NCBI GenBank assembly: GCA_037074705.1 | Contig: CM073592.1 | Coordinates: 24,586,629 to 24,650,628 of the forward strand | Direction: 5' to 3' | DNA from: Zhengitettix transpicula | Taxonomy: Eukaryota; Arthropoda; Insecta; Orthoptera; Tetrigidae | Length of the DNA stretch: 64,000 bases | In this document: positions 34,148-47,338 of the stretch, piece by piece | Layout of the letters: the number at the start of each line of letters is the position of its first letter | How positions within the stretch are numbered: position 1 is the first letter of the stretch | Notes under the pieces: model-generated | Database searches by the model: none | Seen by the model: the letters and a program-made list of their open reading frames with translations, nothing else | Told to the model about the DNA's origin: nothing | Position numbers and translations under genes: made by a program

Positions 34148-35601
34148 ACTGTACCCCTCAAATATTTATAAAACTATTGTAAACAAAACTGCAGTTTAAA
34201 AGACAGTAAAGCGAATTCAGCATGTAATTATAAATGTTTAACAGATTCAGTCCCCCAAAAATATAATAAAATTTCAGGGAGGTAAAATTGTAAATTGTGA
34301 ATAACTTCAAACAGAGGATCCCCTCAAGAGGATAAAACTTATTTCAGGTTTTCTCCTCGTTTGTTTATCAAAATTTCGAGCGAGCGAGCGAGCGAAGGTA
34401 ACCGAAAACACAGATCAATACTTTGTTTGTTCAGATTCCACAACGATAGAGGTAAGAACAAACATAACTTCAAACATACACTCACTTTGAATTCATTCCT
34501 CAAACTTCCGGAAAATTTGTGATGGTAGTAAGATGGAAATTGTTTCCTCATTTTCAAATATACGTTCAGATAATATCCTCATGAGCAATTGATTTAAATC
34601 CACAAAACAATTTTTTATGAAAGAATTACAAACAAAAAAATTAGAACCATACACGAATAATTTATTATAAATATCGATTTCTAGAAAAACAGGGAATAGA
34701 AAAAAATGTTTGAAAAATATTTAGCCAAAAAAATGGGTCGAAAGATTGATTTATAATTTAATTTAGTTATTATATAGTAAGCGTTTCTGGGATTATAAAA
34801 TCAGACATGTCGTAAATCTCTTTGAACGTATCATTGTAATAAGAAGTACGGATATAATTGCTGCAAATATAAACTTCAGTTAATGAAATTCAGAGTAAGG
34901 GGATTCAAAGAAGAAAAATATATTACTAATACATCTCAGGAGATGACGGAGAAAAAATTAAATGAAGATAGATACACAAAGAATAAATACGTAAATACGA
35001 AAGAAAGGTTAAAAAAATTAAATCAATAAGATTCTTTGTAAATTAGGCAAATAAGAAAAGAAATATAAAAAGAACGTGCACATCTTTTCTGTGAATATCA
35101 AAAAAATATTTTTTTAATATTTGAAGGTATGAAAAGGAGACGCATGACTTATTCCCAGAATAACTGTAACATAACTGACTTCATATCTGTTACTTCATCA
35201 GTTACCAAACTTCTGAGAAACATTCATTAATTTTTTTTCCCTTCTGCTCTCGAATATCAATTACCCGCTTCTGAGACACGTTGAAAACATGAAGAGGAGA
35301 AACTTGTCCATCGAAAGCCAGTAACAAGCATCGGATATCAGATCTTAGAAGACGTGCTTGTTATTTTTGGAGACTAAAGATATTTTATGTTTCACAAAGA
35401 CTCGAGAGACCTTGCGTGTAAAAGAATCAAAGGTGACCGTATTAAAATTAATATTACAGACAAATAATGGGAAAACTTACCCGAGTTCAATAGGATGTAA
35501 AATTAAAAGTGTAAAATGGGAATACAGAATCTATAAAAATAGTACAGAAATCCTCAACTAAATCGGGAACCATGATTCTATTAAAGAGTGAAAATAGAAT
35601 T
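34148..35601. other. A+T-rich stretch, no gene recognised
   Basis: A GAGC microsatellite lies at 34377-34396. The 72-codon (34339-34557, minus) and 67-codon (35358-35561) frames match nothing I know. Confidence 0.5.
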
Positions 35602-35609
35602 TTTCGAAG

Positions 35610-36141
35610 GAAGGCCTGCGAGAGTTATTCTCTCGCAGGCAGAACCTTGTAGGAGAGATACGAAGGGGCTACCTTTGGGAATGCCTTTTCCTCTCCGTTT
35701 TTGAACTAAGGTTCCCACAAGCCGCGGCACCTCAGCCTGTTTTGAGAGGTGTATTTTCCGGGGTCACAGACCTTGGGCATACGGTAAGAGTTGTCCGCTA
35801 TTTCCATTGGAATAGTCGGCCAGCTGCCTCCTAAACTAGCCGAGGCACAGAGATGGGAATGCTGCGTCCCTACAGCAAACTCTTCTCCCGCTATTGTAAG
35901 GGCGTGGGGCAAGTACCCAATGCCCGACCTACCTGATGCAGGTTTTTCTAGGGTTTTCCCTGCATTTCTTTAGGCGAATGCCACGTAGGATCCTTAAAAT
36001 ATAGCCCGGGGCCCCTAGTTAATTCTTAGCTACCTTCCTTTACCCATTCCGCTTCCCCCTTTCAAATCCCTTCCTATGCTATTAAAGGGGAGTTGCCAAA
36101 CGTGGATTACCCTCATGTAGCCTGTGGCACTAAAAAAAAAA
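35610..36141 (+). mobile_element. Hairpin-headed SINE, copy R13, complete, with target-site duplication
   Basis: It starts with one head hairpin (GCCTGCGAGAGTTATTCTCTCGCAGGC, 35613-35639) and ends in an A tail. TTTCGAAG flanks it at 35602-35609 and 36142-36149. With R17 and R3 it represents the form with a single head hairpin. Confidence 0.88.
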
Positions 36142-36149
36142 TTTCGAAG

Positions 36150-38094
36150 AGAAGACCAAGGTACGTTGATTAATAATTGAAAAAAAACTATTGAACCATC
36201 AATAATCGGTAATAAGTAAATATGATATACACTCATTTAGTGTAATAAATTAAAATAATCTATATAAGGGTTATTAATATTTGTCAATTGCACAAAAAGT
36301 GAGGGAATATCGTTTTTATAACAAATATCCTGATGGAATTAAGGAATTAAGAAAAATGAATTTTAAAAAATTAAGAGAAATTATTGAAATATTTAAGAGT
36401 TAAATTAATAATAATTATATTGGTTTAATACTGTAAAACTTTGGTTTTAATTCCTTGATCCAGATAAATTGCTTAATACATTTATTATTATGTAAATAAA
36501 TTATTAATTTTTGTTTCAAAAAAATATAAGACATCTGACTCTTTCAAAACCTTGAAGATTTTTTCTTATAAGGATGTATGAAAAATTATTCTCTTCTAGA
36601 GATATTTATTGTTTTTATTTTGTTAAAAGAATCAGTAGAGACTTAAATATTAGAATTATTTATATGTCATAATTAATTTTGTATTTAAATTTCAAATTAT
36701 TATTATGAATTTTGAGAATTCTTATTTTTAATTTCAGTATAGAGAAATTATTTTATTCATGAAAGTTATAAATTTATATCAAGTACCTGAATTTTGATTG
36801 TTAGTTAGAAAAGTTTGTTAAAATATAAAAATTATTATTTTTTGAACTAAAGTCTGTCATCAGTTTTATAACGACTTTTTGATTTTTTAAATAATTTCGA
36901 AATTTAAATTCCGTATTGTCCGTAAATATTTACGCGTTGTAACATGACCGAATGTTTTCTTTTCCCGACATTATTTCGCTTGAGATAAAAATTCCTCTTC
37001 AGAACTAAAAAGTTCTTGAGACTTGCTTGAAATCAAAAGAGAAGAAAGATATTTACTGAGCTGTCCATTATTTCGACACCCTCAATTTAGCAGAATTTTT
37101 TTTTTTCGGGTAGTGACGTCGGGAAAAACTTTTGGGTTAGGATGAATTACAGAGCGACCAGCAGAAGGGGAAGTGTTAAAAATAATAGAATCTTACAATT
37201 AATCTGAAGGAGACAGAAGTGTTTAATTTCAGTAATGCTCTTAGCCCATTAGCAGGATTGAAATTACTGCGGCAAGAGCTGTCTGTCTTCACACACTTGA
37301 CAACGGTAAGGAGAAATTGCAATCCATTCACATTCCCCCGGACAGGCTGGGATTTTCAAACAAAGATTACAGGATGATTTGTTTTTTTTTATATAAAATA
37401 TAACTGCTTTGACAGAAATCCTAGAAGGCGGTAAGTTTGCTGTCTTGGTAATAAATCGACAAATTTAGCTGCAAGTTAGCAGAAATATTTTCTGAAGATA
37501 GCAAAGGTCCTCGGTGCTTTCTGGACATTTACTAAATTGGGTACAACTCAGGAATGTTATGAGAGAGATACGTGTGTTTTTAAAAATTCATTTAGGATCA
37601 AAATATGTCAATATAGTCCGAATAAACACATGAGTTATTGCGATATAAAAAAAATAATGGTGTTGGATGACGTCAATGAAAATGAAAAATTTGCCAGTTT
37701 GTCAGAAAAATTAACTTTAATATATATTTCAAAAACAAAACAACGATTCATACCGCATTACGATTTCATCAGGTGACAAATGAAAAAAATTATAAAATCT
37801 ACTTGTTGCAAATTTTGGATTTATTGAGACTGAAGAGTACTCTAGATAATAAAATAAAACAATTTATATATATATATAGATATAGATATATATATTCTCA
37901 AATTTATATAGGACACCAAATCACGATATGCTCTATGGAATAGAAGCAAAATTTTACCAATCTCACAAAAAATACCAGCTACGTAAAAAAATTTAATGGC
38001 AATCGAACATTGTGGCAGAAGCAACTAATTACTTTGTATTAATTTATACTCGCATGTGTGGTGTTAATTTAAGATAAAAATAAGTATTTAAAGA
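36150..38094. other. A+T-rich stretch with a decayed hammerhead-like module
   Basis: On the minus strand, CTGATGAAATCG...GAATCGTTG lies at 37744-37772, with the GAAAC box altered to GAATC. TA-rich microsatellite at 37866-37890. No gene is recognised. Confidence 0.5.
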
Positions 38095-38372
38095 AATGCT
38101 GCGTCCCCACAGCAAATTCCTCTCCCGCTATCGGAAGCGCGCCGGACAAGTACCTAATGCCCGACTTACCTGATGCAGGTTTTTCTAGGGTTTTCCCTGC
38201 ATTTCTTTAGGTGAATGCCGGGTAGGATCCTTAAACCATAGCCCGGGGGCCCTAGTTAAACCTTGCCTAGCTTCCTCTACCCTTCCGCATCCCCCCTTTC
38301 AAATCCCTTCCTATGCTATTAAAGGGGAGTTGCCCAATGTGGATCACCCTCATGTAGCCTGTTACCCTAAAT
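38095..38372 (+). mobile_element. Hairpin-headed SINE, copy R14, 5'-truncated
   Basis: It starts at AATGCTGCGTCCCCACAGCA in the middle of the element and ends CCTGTTACCCTAAATAAATAAAA. Otherwise it is close to the consensus. Confidence 0.87.
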
Positions 38373-38750
38373 AAATAAAATGTAAATATAGAATGGCGTT
38401 GATTTGTTTGAAGATGCAGTTAGAAGTTAATTGGTCCAATTAAATCAAAATTACATAAATACGACTATACTAAAAATCTATTATAATTTCAACCTTTACA
38501 TGATATAAAATCCTAACTGAAACATCAACAATCAAAGCATATGATTAATGTCAAGTAGATACAGACATATATGAAACACAAATACGTGTATCAAATATTA
38601 GCCTGATTGAATCACATTCAGTATAATGTGACATTAATAAATTACGAAATAAATAAATAAAAACGTCTTCGAGGAGAAGATTTGATATAAATTCCTAAAG
38701 TACTAATGTTTCAGTTCTTTTGTGCTCAAATCTTAAATTATTAATCATAA

Positions 38751-39733
38751 CGTTTGGTTCATTCTTAGAAAAGCTTTTAAAGTCATGTTCGAGATATTAT
38801 CCGATAATTAAAAAAACTTGTGATTATTTTCATAAATTTTTAATTTTAGATATATGTATTGAAACAAAAATAATTAATTTGTTGTTGGAGGTAAGTTAAA
38901 ATTATTTAAAATTTTAAACAGAAATTAGTATTAAAAACAGCATCAAGTGATTGTGGGCCATGCAGCAGAGACCAACATAAGATAACAACTAAATTTTGTT
39001 TAGGAAATTTAATTGGGTTGGACGTTTCATATATATAAATTATGTAATATTACATTTGTTAACTCGCTTTTGACCGGTGTGGTATTTCATAATGACGCTC
39101 TATGTAATCAGCAATATTCCTCTCTATTCGACCTTTTGTGTCCAACTAACTTCATTCCCGAATTCCAGGACTCACAGTTGAATGTTTATAATCCAATTTA
39201 GAATATTTTATCTAAATAGCAGATTTTCAACATAGTAAAAATGTTCAAATAGTGTAATAATAATTTTTTTTGCTATTTATACCGTATTGTATTCACAAAA
39301 ATACGTTTAAATATATTTTTTGAAAATATAACACATCATGCACTAAAGGGTTAAAAAAACGTTAGGTTCATTCTAAATAGAAGCTTTTAAATTCATTTTT
39401 CGAGACAATAATTAATTCTAGACGATAATTAAAATAATCTTCTGTGTATTTTCATAAATTTATAATTTAAACTAACGTAATAAAATAAATAAAAATTAAT
39501 TTGTTGTTGGATGCCTATTAAAATAATTTAAAATATTAAACAGCGTGAAACACAATACTTAGTATATTCTACACCATAAATAGATTGTGGGCCATGCAGC
39601 AGAGACTAAAGTAATACATTTAGTGGTTTTTATGTTTTGTAAATTTAATTGGGTTGGATGATTCATTAAAATAAATTATGTAATATTACTTTTGTTGACT
39701 CGCTTTTGGCTGGTGTCGTCTTTCATAATGACG
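38751..39733. repeat. Tandem duplication, spacing about 610 bp
   Basis: Unit 1 (homologous part 38751-39097) and unit 2 (39360-39733) share CGTTTGGTTCATTCT/CGTTAGGTTCATTCT, ATTGTGGGCCATGCAGCAGAG, AATTTAATTGGGTTGGA, AACTCGCTTTTGACCGGTGT/GACTCGCTTTTGGCTGGTGT and TTTCATAATGACG. Unit 2 stops at the last of these, while unit 1 continues about 260 bp to the junction. No coding frame spans both. It may be a piece of an unknown repeat or a local satellite-like duplication. Confidence 0.82.
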
Positions 39734-41800
39734 AATAAAAATGATTTAAATACGATTTGCTATTTTGGCTACGACATTGTCCAGTCCAAGAATAATTTCA
39801 CAGTGGATACCAACAGCAGCTTCGTAGGTTCCTAAGACTGTCTAAACTTTCCGGGAAATAGTTGTCATGACGTTCCTTCTTGAAATTTAACATCTGCACT
39901 TAATCCTTGCTTTAACGTGGTGAACGCCAAACATATTCCCCGGAAATTATCGTGCGTTGGCAGAGCCTTGCTGCCACATTTCCCTTTCATCTCAACTTGA
40001 GCTCTTTCATCTGAGTCTAGTCTATGGTGGATCTATATTTACCCTTCCTATCATGTAATAAAGAAAGAAAACCCCTTACTCAATGTGAATTTAATTCTTT
40101 AACACGACGCGTGCGGGCCCTTTTGCTAGTACTCGTAGTTGGCTATCGGATGTTGGTGGCAGAAATAGAGCCATCCAGTGGGCAGCTGATAAGCCCGATG
40201 TCATCTGCAGTTTTTATCGTGGCGCTGTGAGCAGATACACACACACACACACACACCCACACACGCACGCACAAGTACGTGCTCACTAGGCATAAAGCGT
40301 CCATCCAGATAGCTCTGGTCTGCTCATCAGCGGCCATTACGATGCAGCACCCTCTGTCTCTCTCTGGTCCGTTATCGCTCTTCCTCTCTCTCACACACAC
40401 ACACTTGCTCTGTGGTTAGTTTAAAGCAAACATTCCCGACGACCAGCCAGCTTCCAAGTCCTTTGGAATGGTCCAGCACCGTCCGCTTATATGGGACAGA
40501 GTTTAGTACCTCCAAAAGTGGCAGGGTCGTTCGCCACAGCCCTTCGCGCCCTTTACAACTGTTTATATGCTGATGTGGCAACTATTTTTGCTCGCGCGAA
40601 ACGACGGTAAAATATCACTGCTTCCATCGTTGGCTCCTCGACCACCGTCACGCAATTTGAATTAGGTAAACGGTTTCGTTTCAGGTCGAATATTTTGTCA
40701 ACCGGCAGTTTTTCGCTTATTAAACCAAGGACTATTAAAAAATACATCTACAGTAAAGGAACGAAAAACATACTCGAATTAAGATTAAAACTCCACATAC
40801 AAAAATAGTTCGGGTTAATATTCGTTACATGGCTGAAAAATAAAACAAAATCCCCTTATGAATTCCATAACTTTATATTAATAATATTTATTATTTATAT
40901 ATACAAATTTTTATATACTTAATTTTTCTCATACAAACGTGATGGTTTTTTTAATTTTTAAATTAATTTAAATTTAGTAGTAAACCCCACAAATGTGTGC
41001 CCTATTGATGTACATTTTTTCAGTGTTTCTGGATTGCCTATATTTGATTACCTTTACTTTCCTCTACAGATAACAAACTCTGGATAAAAATTAAGACTAC
41101 AGAACAAAATTTCGATCAACTTCGGAAAAACATCGGTTGACTCTGGCAAACGCGTAATGTTTCTTTTAGGGTGTAAATAATAAAGGACAGGTAAAAGTAA
41201 TAAAATCCAACTAGCCGTAGCCGTGACATTCTCTTTTGCAGATTTTTTGATTAAGCCCAACCACACTTCTATAATCTCTCATGATTATTTCATGCAAAAT
41301 TTCTAGTATTTTATTCCATTGTAAGTCGAGTGAGCCAAATTTTTCATTTTTTACCGACCAGGCAACTCATACCAAAGAAACTTACATTTCATGAAGGCGA
41401 ACGAATTTTTACGCCTTCAATACTGTGTTTCAGTATCCAAAAACTCTTGTACCTGCTGTATTATTACTAATGCAGGTTCTGTTAACTAGAAAAGTAAAAT
41501 TTTTAGTAATTTAGACAATATATCTCACGAGGCTCAGTGGAAATACTCGTCGTCGTCACACTGGAATTAATATTTTTACAACACTCGCATTAATTATTTA
41601 AAGAAGTGTTAATATACTTTACATCTCTTCTTGTTATTATTAATTGATTAACATTACAGTCTGTCTATGTCTATATAGAGATCGAGCCTGTCAATCAGAT
41701 GTGACTTCCAGTAAAACACATCCTCAATATTGCTTCTTTACCAAGACGACAAAATTACATAAGGTGAATGTAGATGATTCACAAGTGTATAATCTTAAAT
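39734..41800. other. Unique stretch with CA/TC microsatellites, no gene recognised
   Basis: CA run from 40237 to about 40272, and a TC/CA stretch at 40349-40404. The part from about 39880 to 40700 is richer in G+C. Its 64-85 codon frames on both strands are driven by the microsatellites or match nothing I know. Confidence 0.5.
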
Positions 41801-41810
41801 TCGAAACTAC

Positions 41811-42045
41811 TTGGAAGCACTCAACCCCAGGCCGCTTATTCTTAAGGCCCTTTCCTACTACCACCTGTTTTCGTCGATAAGCCACGTGCTCGCTGGGCCG
41901 CACTTCGATCCATATGAAGACGTCCGAAAATGGCTTGACGAGTGGTTTGCCTCGAAAGGAAGGAATTTTTTTTGGCTTGGAACCAACCAATTGTCCCTTT
42001 TTTGAAAAAAAATATGTACCTAGCGAAGAGCGCTACTTTAAATAA
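41811..42045 (+). pseudogene. mariner transposase fossil, C-terminal end
   Basis: From 41811 one frame reads through YYHLF, HVLAGPHFDPYEDVRKWLDE and WFASKGRNFFWLGTNQL, which is the C-terminal part of a mariner transposase (family pattern: DYHLF.SM.H.L....F.SYE.VK.WLDEW.ASK...FF..GI..L). After a frameshift near 41990 the neighbouring frame reads PFFEKKYVPSEERYFK and stops at 42043-42045, matching the usual ...W.K.V.S.G.YF end. About 75 of some 345 residues remain. The residues where the third catalytic aspartate (SPDLAPSDYHL) would stand read LILKALSYYHL, so that aspartate is gone. No terminal inverted repeat was found on either side. It is a dead fragment. Confidence 0.85.
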
Positions 42046-42409
42046 TTTTCTTTTTTGATTTCTATGAAAAATCATGTTATTGAATAAAAAATAGTGGATT
42101 TAAGCTTATTTATCTAGTAGTCTTACATTAACGTGATGGGATTTTTTTCATTAAGATAATTAGGACATGGATGACACACACATTATTCCCATGTGAGTTT
42201 TTGTGTGTTCAGAATGTTACAAATAAACTAAATTATTTTTGAGAGGCCCAATACCATAATGATAGTGAAAAATTTAAATTAGTTACGTATGATGAATGAC
42301 TTTCCCGGTGTTTAAATATGAAATATATGAAAATTGAGGAAAATCCAAATGTTTATTGAAACTTATTATTTAAATGTAAACTATTGCCTAATTTATTAAT
42401 GAGTTAGGA
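42046..42409. other. A+T-rich stretch between the mariner fossil and SINE R15
   Basis: Nothing recognised. It may include the 3' untranslated part of the dead mariner, but no terminal inverted repeat is visible. Confidence 0.4.
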
Positions 42410-42954
42410 AAGGCCTGTGAGGGCTATTCTCTCGCAGGCAATACCTGCGACGGATGTTCTCTCGCAGGCAGAACCTTTTAGGAGAGATACGAAGGGGCTA
42501 CCTTTGGGTATGCCTTTTCCTCTCCGTTTTTTAACTAAGATTCCCACGAGCCGAGGCACCTCGGCCTGTTTTGAGAGGTGTATGTTCCGGGGTCGCAGAC
42601 CTTGGGCATACGGTAAGAGTTGTTCGCTATTCCCATTGGAATAGTCGGCCAGCTGCCTCCTAAACTGGTCGAGGCACGGAGAAGGGAATGGTGCGTCCTC
42701 ACAGCTAACTCCTCTCCCGCTATCGGAAGGGCGTGGGACAAGTACCCGATGCAGGTTTTCCTAGGGTTTTCCCTGCATTTCTTTAGGCGAATGCCGGGTA
42801 GGATCCTTAAACTATAGCCCGGGGGCCCTAGTAACCCTTGGCTACCTTCCTCCACCCTTCCGCGTCCCCCCTTTCAAATCCCTTCCTATGCTATTAAAGG
42901 GGAAATGCCCAAAGTGGATTACCCTCATGTAGCCTGTTGCTCTAAAAAAAAAAA
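42410..42954 (+). mobile_element. Hairpin-headed SINE, copy R15, complete head, small deletion
   Basis: Two head hairpins (GCCTGTGAGGG...CTCTCGCAGGC and CCTGCGACGGA...CTCTCGCAGG). At 42741-42752 about 16 bp that read AATGCCCGACCTACCC in other copies are missing, a loss bounded by the repeated word TACCC. It ends TGTTGCTCT plus A tail; no clear target-site duplication. Confidence 0.88.
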
Positions 42955-45238
42955 TTTTTTTAATTTTTGAGCACGATTTTTTCTTCCACGAATGACTTTT
43001 AATTAAAAATAGACTGAGTGAGATTTCTTTAATGTCAATTGGAGCTTCATGGCATTTCCCATACGGTATTTTATTTTCTTCCACTACAGGCCTAAAGCGT
43101 AGCATTTAACGGAAACTACGTTTCGGAAGGCGGAAGAATTTTAACCGAAATGAGCTTTATAGAGGCACGCTAGGGGGAAATCTGCATGAAGCATTCATAT
43201 GGTAACCTGTAATTAATTGTGCCTTATTGGATTTTGCAGGCCGCTCTCCCTCTGGGTAAGCTTAGCTCCACCATTAGCTTGGAAATGGCTAAAAGCTCGG
43301 AACCCGACATAACTATTCCCTTTGCACACACACATCGAGCGTTAAAAAGTCTTCACAGACCGCTTAATATTACACTCTCACTCTGTCCCGCTATCGCCGC
43401 GTCCATTACAGACGATTATTATTAGTCCCTTGTACGGATAACTGTGAATGCTCTGCTGCTAAATACTGTGCTAGAAACATTGTCCATGGTAACGTGGTTC
43501 TTCAACGGTCTAAAGGCTTACGTTAATGAACTCTAGAAATTTAGACCGGAGGTGAGTATTTAGCCTTTTTTTGTCCTAGTGCTTGTTAATACTTATCCTT
43601 AAAATAATTATTTAATTTGCCTATTCTCTACTAAATTATTCATCCATGGCAATCTCACTACAGTCAATTACAAAAAAAATATTTCTTCCTTTGTGCAAAA
43701 ATATTTTATGCACTAGTAAGACCGACCAACTAAAGAATGACCACGGAGAATCACTTCATTTAAATTTAAGAAATTTATAGAATCGCTAGTGACATGGTAA
43801 AGGGGTCTTATTAATCTTGTGAGTAACTGGAGAGGGGTGTGGCCTGGTATGCGTGGAGAGTGACGATTCGTCTTGTTTTACTTCTGTATCCGGGCAATAA
43901 AACAACTCTCCCCTACTTTTTAACCTTGTAGACAGGTTGAAAATGTCAAAGAGGGCTCTGGCGCCATTAAGCCCAATTACCCACTTGAGTGACCTCCCAC
44001 GGTCTTTGTTAGGTTTATTTGCAGCACTGAAGAAAATTTAGTCGTAATGCGTTCACCATATTATTACGTCTGCTCTCAGACGCAGAGGGAGAGAGAGAGA
44101 TGCATTTAGCAAGGGGATCAGAATTATGCTGGTTCTAGGTAGATAGTAGAGCAGGGATAATACCGCCCAGAGCTATTAGGCTAGAGTACTCAATCTGATT
44201 GATTCAAAGATTCCCTCCCGTAGGTCGATAACCACGTCAAACAACTAAGGTCAATCTCATTAAAAGTTTTTCTCGTCTGATTTATAAGTAACTTAACTCA
44301 AAAATTGTTTTTTAAAAATGCACCCTAAGACCTTCCTCTGCCATGAACACAAAAAAAATTATTCAGAATATTAAAAATAGTGTCACGATAATTAATTAAA
44401 TTTACATTGTAAGGTGCACTCACGTGATAGAATGAGTGTTAATTTATTTCCATTTGCACTTTTCAGCTCATTATCAAATTTTCACTTTCATATCTAAAAA
44501 ATTGTTTAAGTTTATATTTGAGTATCATTCACAACAGGAATGACGTCATCAGTTGCTGCGTAAAATCTTTGTAATGATTCTATGACTTATCGATTATTCA
44601 TTATCGGAAAAATAAAACTCTTCATCGAAACAAGAATGTTTTGCTTAAATGCGTCGGTGTTTTACTCAGTACAGAAATTTCTCGATCGTTCTACGAATTA
44701 AACATTTTTGTAGTGCAGAAGTGTTGATCTTTAAACTATTTATATCATAACTTGCTTGCTTGTTCTGCTTTTTGTTTGTTTCATGAACGACCTGGAGTTT
44801 CTACGGAAGGGTAGATTCCTCGAAGTTCATTTCCGTAAAGTGACTTGCCCGTCGGTTTTGTTTGTGCGTGTTTCATGTTTATTCTCGTATGTTGTGTGTT
44901 TGTTATAGTTAGTTGTCTAAATAATTATTTTAGCAAGTGCGTATTTAATTTGTATGCGAACTTTAAATATTCTATTCGACCCTTCGTAACGATAAAGGAT
45001 TATTGGTTCTTATTCTGTATTTTTAATAATGATAGACAGGAAAAATTGTTGTGCCCAGTTTTTTTGTTATGTAAATGCTAGCTTCTTATTGTTCTTAATT
45101 ATAGCTTCTAATATATTTCGCAATTTTATGTAATGACGTATTCGATTTCCTCATTCGAGGACTAATGAAGTAAATAAAATGAAATCACAATTATATCTCC
45201 ATGTAAGTAATGAAAAATAATTTATAGAAGCAGGTGTT
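42955..45238. other. Unique stretch, no gene recognised
   Basis: Includes a 78-codon frame at 44845-45081 rich in C, F and V, of A+T/TTT-driven type, and a 68-codon frame at 43219-43425. Neither matches a known family. Confidence 0.5.
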
Positions 45239-45282
45239 GCTGGATTCAGAGTCCAGTTTGGTAACCATTACACCATGGAAAA
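45239..45282 (-). pseudogene. tRNA-Gln (CTG) 5' half
   Basis: On the minus strand TTCCATGGTGTAATGGTTA gives the tRNA-Gln acceptor start and D arm, and CTGGACTCTGAATCCAG the anticodon arm with loop ACTCTGAAT and anticodon CTG. The sequence then leaves the tRNA: there is no T arm and no matching acceptor 3' strand. It ends at about tRNA position 44, so it is a truncated tRNA copy, not a working gene. Confidence 0.8.
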
Positions 45283-47338
45283 GGATGTTGAAATTTCACA
45301 ACATGTATGGAGATTACCAGAACAAAACTACATGATAAAAAACATTATAAATAAGAAACAAACATGACGAACAGGCTTATTAAATCAGCAGCAGCAGGGC
45401 TAATATAAGTGTTACGTTTTCAATGGAAATATATAGATGTAAAAATAATATACGGAAAAAAATTCAGTACAGATTTGTTACTTAATCAGAGAACTTATAA
45501 ATATAGAATGTAAGACAAGAAGGATAAAAATGTGAAGAGAAGTATAATAAATATAATGAGACAACGTGACATGAATTCTGTCGTGTACAGATGTTTTGCG
45601 GGCGTGCATCGTAAAGGGAGAACAACGATAGGTTTAACAAAAAATATACAAGTTCAATGAGAAAACTGAGGACAAAGACTTAACGGAAGTTCTTTCACAT
45701 CGCTTTACGTAAACTGAACTTTTAATAATAAATTCGTCAAATCACTAATAAGTAATTCTCCTTTCTGTCCTTTTTTTGTTTAGCCACCGTGCCGCAATGT
45801 TCACTTCCAAGCCAGTAGTACCAACTTTAAATCACTAAGCTATCGGAGCAGCTTAACAAACCTGCTTTTAGTCAACCCGTAAAAGCCTCATGTTGGTTTT
45901 CCACGGAAATCTAGCTTAGCAACTTGTAAAATTCACAATACAGTAACTTCACTCATAGACGAAGATACAGTGTGCTTGAATTCATACACATATACACAAA
46001 ATATAAAATAAAGAATTATAATTGATATTTAAAACTATACCTGACTTGTATTAAAAATAATTAGTGGAAATTGGGCAACAGTCAGAATATTTATTTATAA
46101 ACATTAAACGTTAAATAAATTAAAATGCATTGTAAAGTTTCTTCCCTTTGATTTGTGACTTCTTCAGACGTATCACTTCAATCGTGCCTTTCCGCCTATT
46201 ATTGAAACCTTCTATTCTACTCCCATTTACCCAGTGTCCTATTAACATTTATGAGCTATTTTAACACATATCTTTAGTTTAAACTTTTATACTACAAAGT
46301 AAAATTTTTTAAAAAATATAAATCAGTACGACCGCATTCTTGTGGCAAGGAAACAAAGATAACGTAATGGATTATACAGAGTGATCCAAACGTCGCGAAA
46401 AATTACATTTAAATTACAAAACATGTTTAAATGAATCTGATTTTTGTTATGAATAAATTCATAGACATTGTGACATCCGGATATTTCACACGTAATTGAT
46501 CCTCAACAAATTCACTCGTTGCTCTTGAGAAAACAACATGTGAACTCAGAAATATTACAGACGTCAAGCGACCAAATTTTTAATTGCCCCTACATTGTTG
46601 CCGGTAATACCAGTGGTGTTATTTTGTAATCGTCGATAGAAATAATTAAAAAAAAAATCTATTTACAGACATTTATTTAGAAGGTGCGACGTTTCGACCT
46701 CTCTGTATCAGTTTCAGACACCCTGATGCACAAATAAAAACTTTAACCACTGGATTACAAGCAATTTGTAGGCTTAATAATTATTTTTCTAATATAGATG
46801 CATAACTTTTAAGAAGATTAACACTTAATTGTATAATACTTGGTTATTGGGAATGGGAAATTTCGACTGGTAACTGCAGGTGAAGACTTTGTCGATCAAC
46901 AATATTGAAGAAACAGAATGGTTTGCGAACTTGCTTTCCTATCACCTGTTGTTAAATACGTTATGGGCTATCGTGACTTTTGCGAAGTTTTACGGGATCA
47001 CAAACTGAAAGTCCGTGAGTGCTTACGGCTCTAAAAACTCTCGTCGAAATTACACTCTTACGTCATTATCGATAGGACTAAGTGCATCTTTATTGTATTT
47101 ATCTACCGTAAATGATTTTACAAGCAGAATGAATTGGGAAATTAAATTTAATTTCGGACGTTTTCTTAGCTTCATTGTTTCCGAAGCGTATTTAGTTTGT
47201 CAATGTCGTCGTTCCGCACCAACTACAATGAATGCAGAAGGATTATAAAAGTCTTACATAAAAAGAAAAAACCGAAATAGCTTGTTTGAGATATTTTTAT
47301 GACACCTGAAAACAACCAAAAAGGAATTTATAAATATA
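45283..47338. other. A+T-rich stretch with two hammerhead-like modules
   Basis: On the minus strand CTGAAGAAGTCAC...GGGAAGAAACTTTAC lies at 46136-46167, and CTGAAACTGATAC...GGTCGAAACGTCG at 46690-46718. Both keep the CTGA...GAAAC order with drifted flanks. The 77-codon frame at 47015-47248 matches nothing I know. Confidence 0.5.

Noticed and set aside
43230..43260. Possible tiny exon between TTTTGCAG and GGTAAGC
   Set aside because: It would be only about 16 bp, and no neighbouring exon or conserved frame supports it.
45239..45282. A working tRNA-Gln gene
   Set aside because: The T arm and the acceptor 3' strand are missing.
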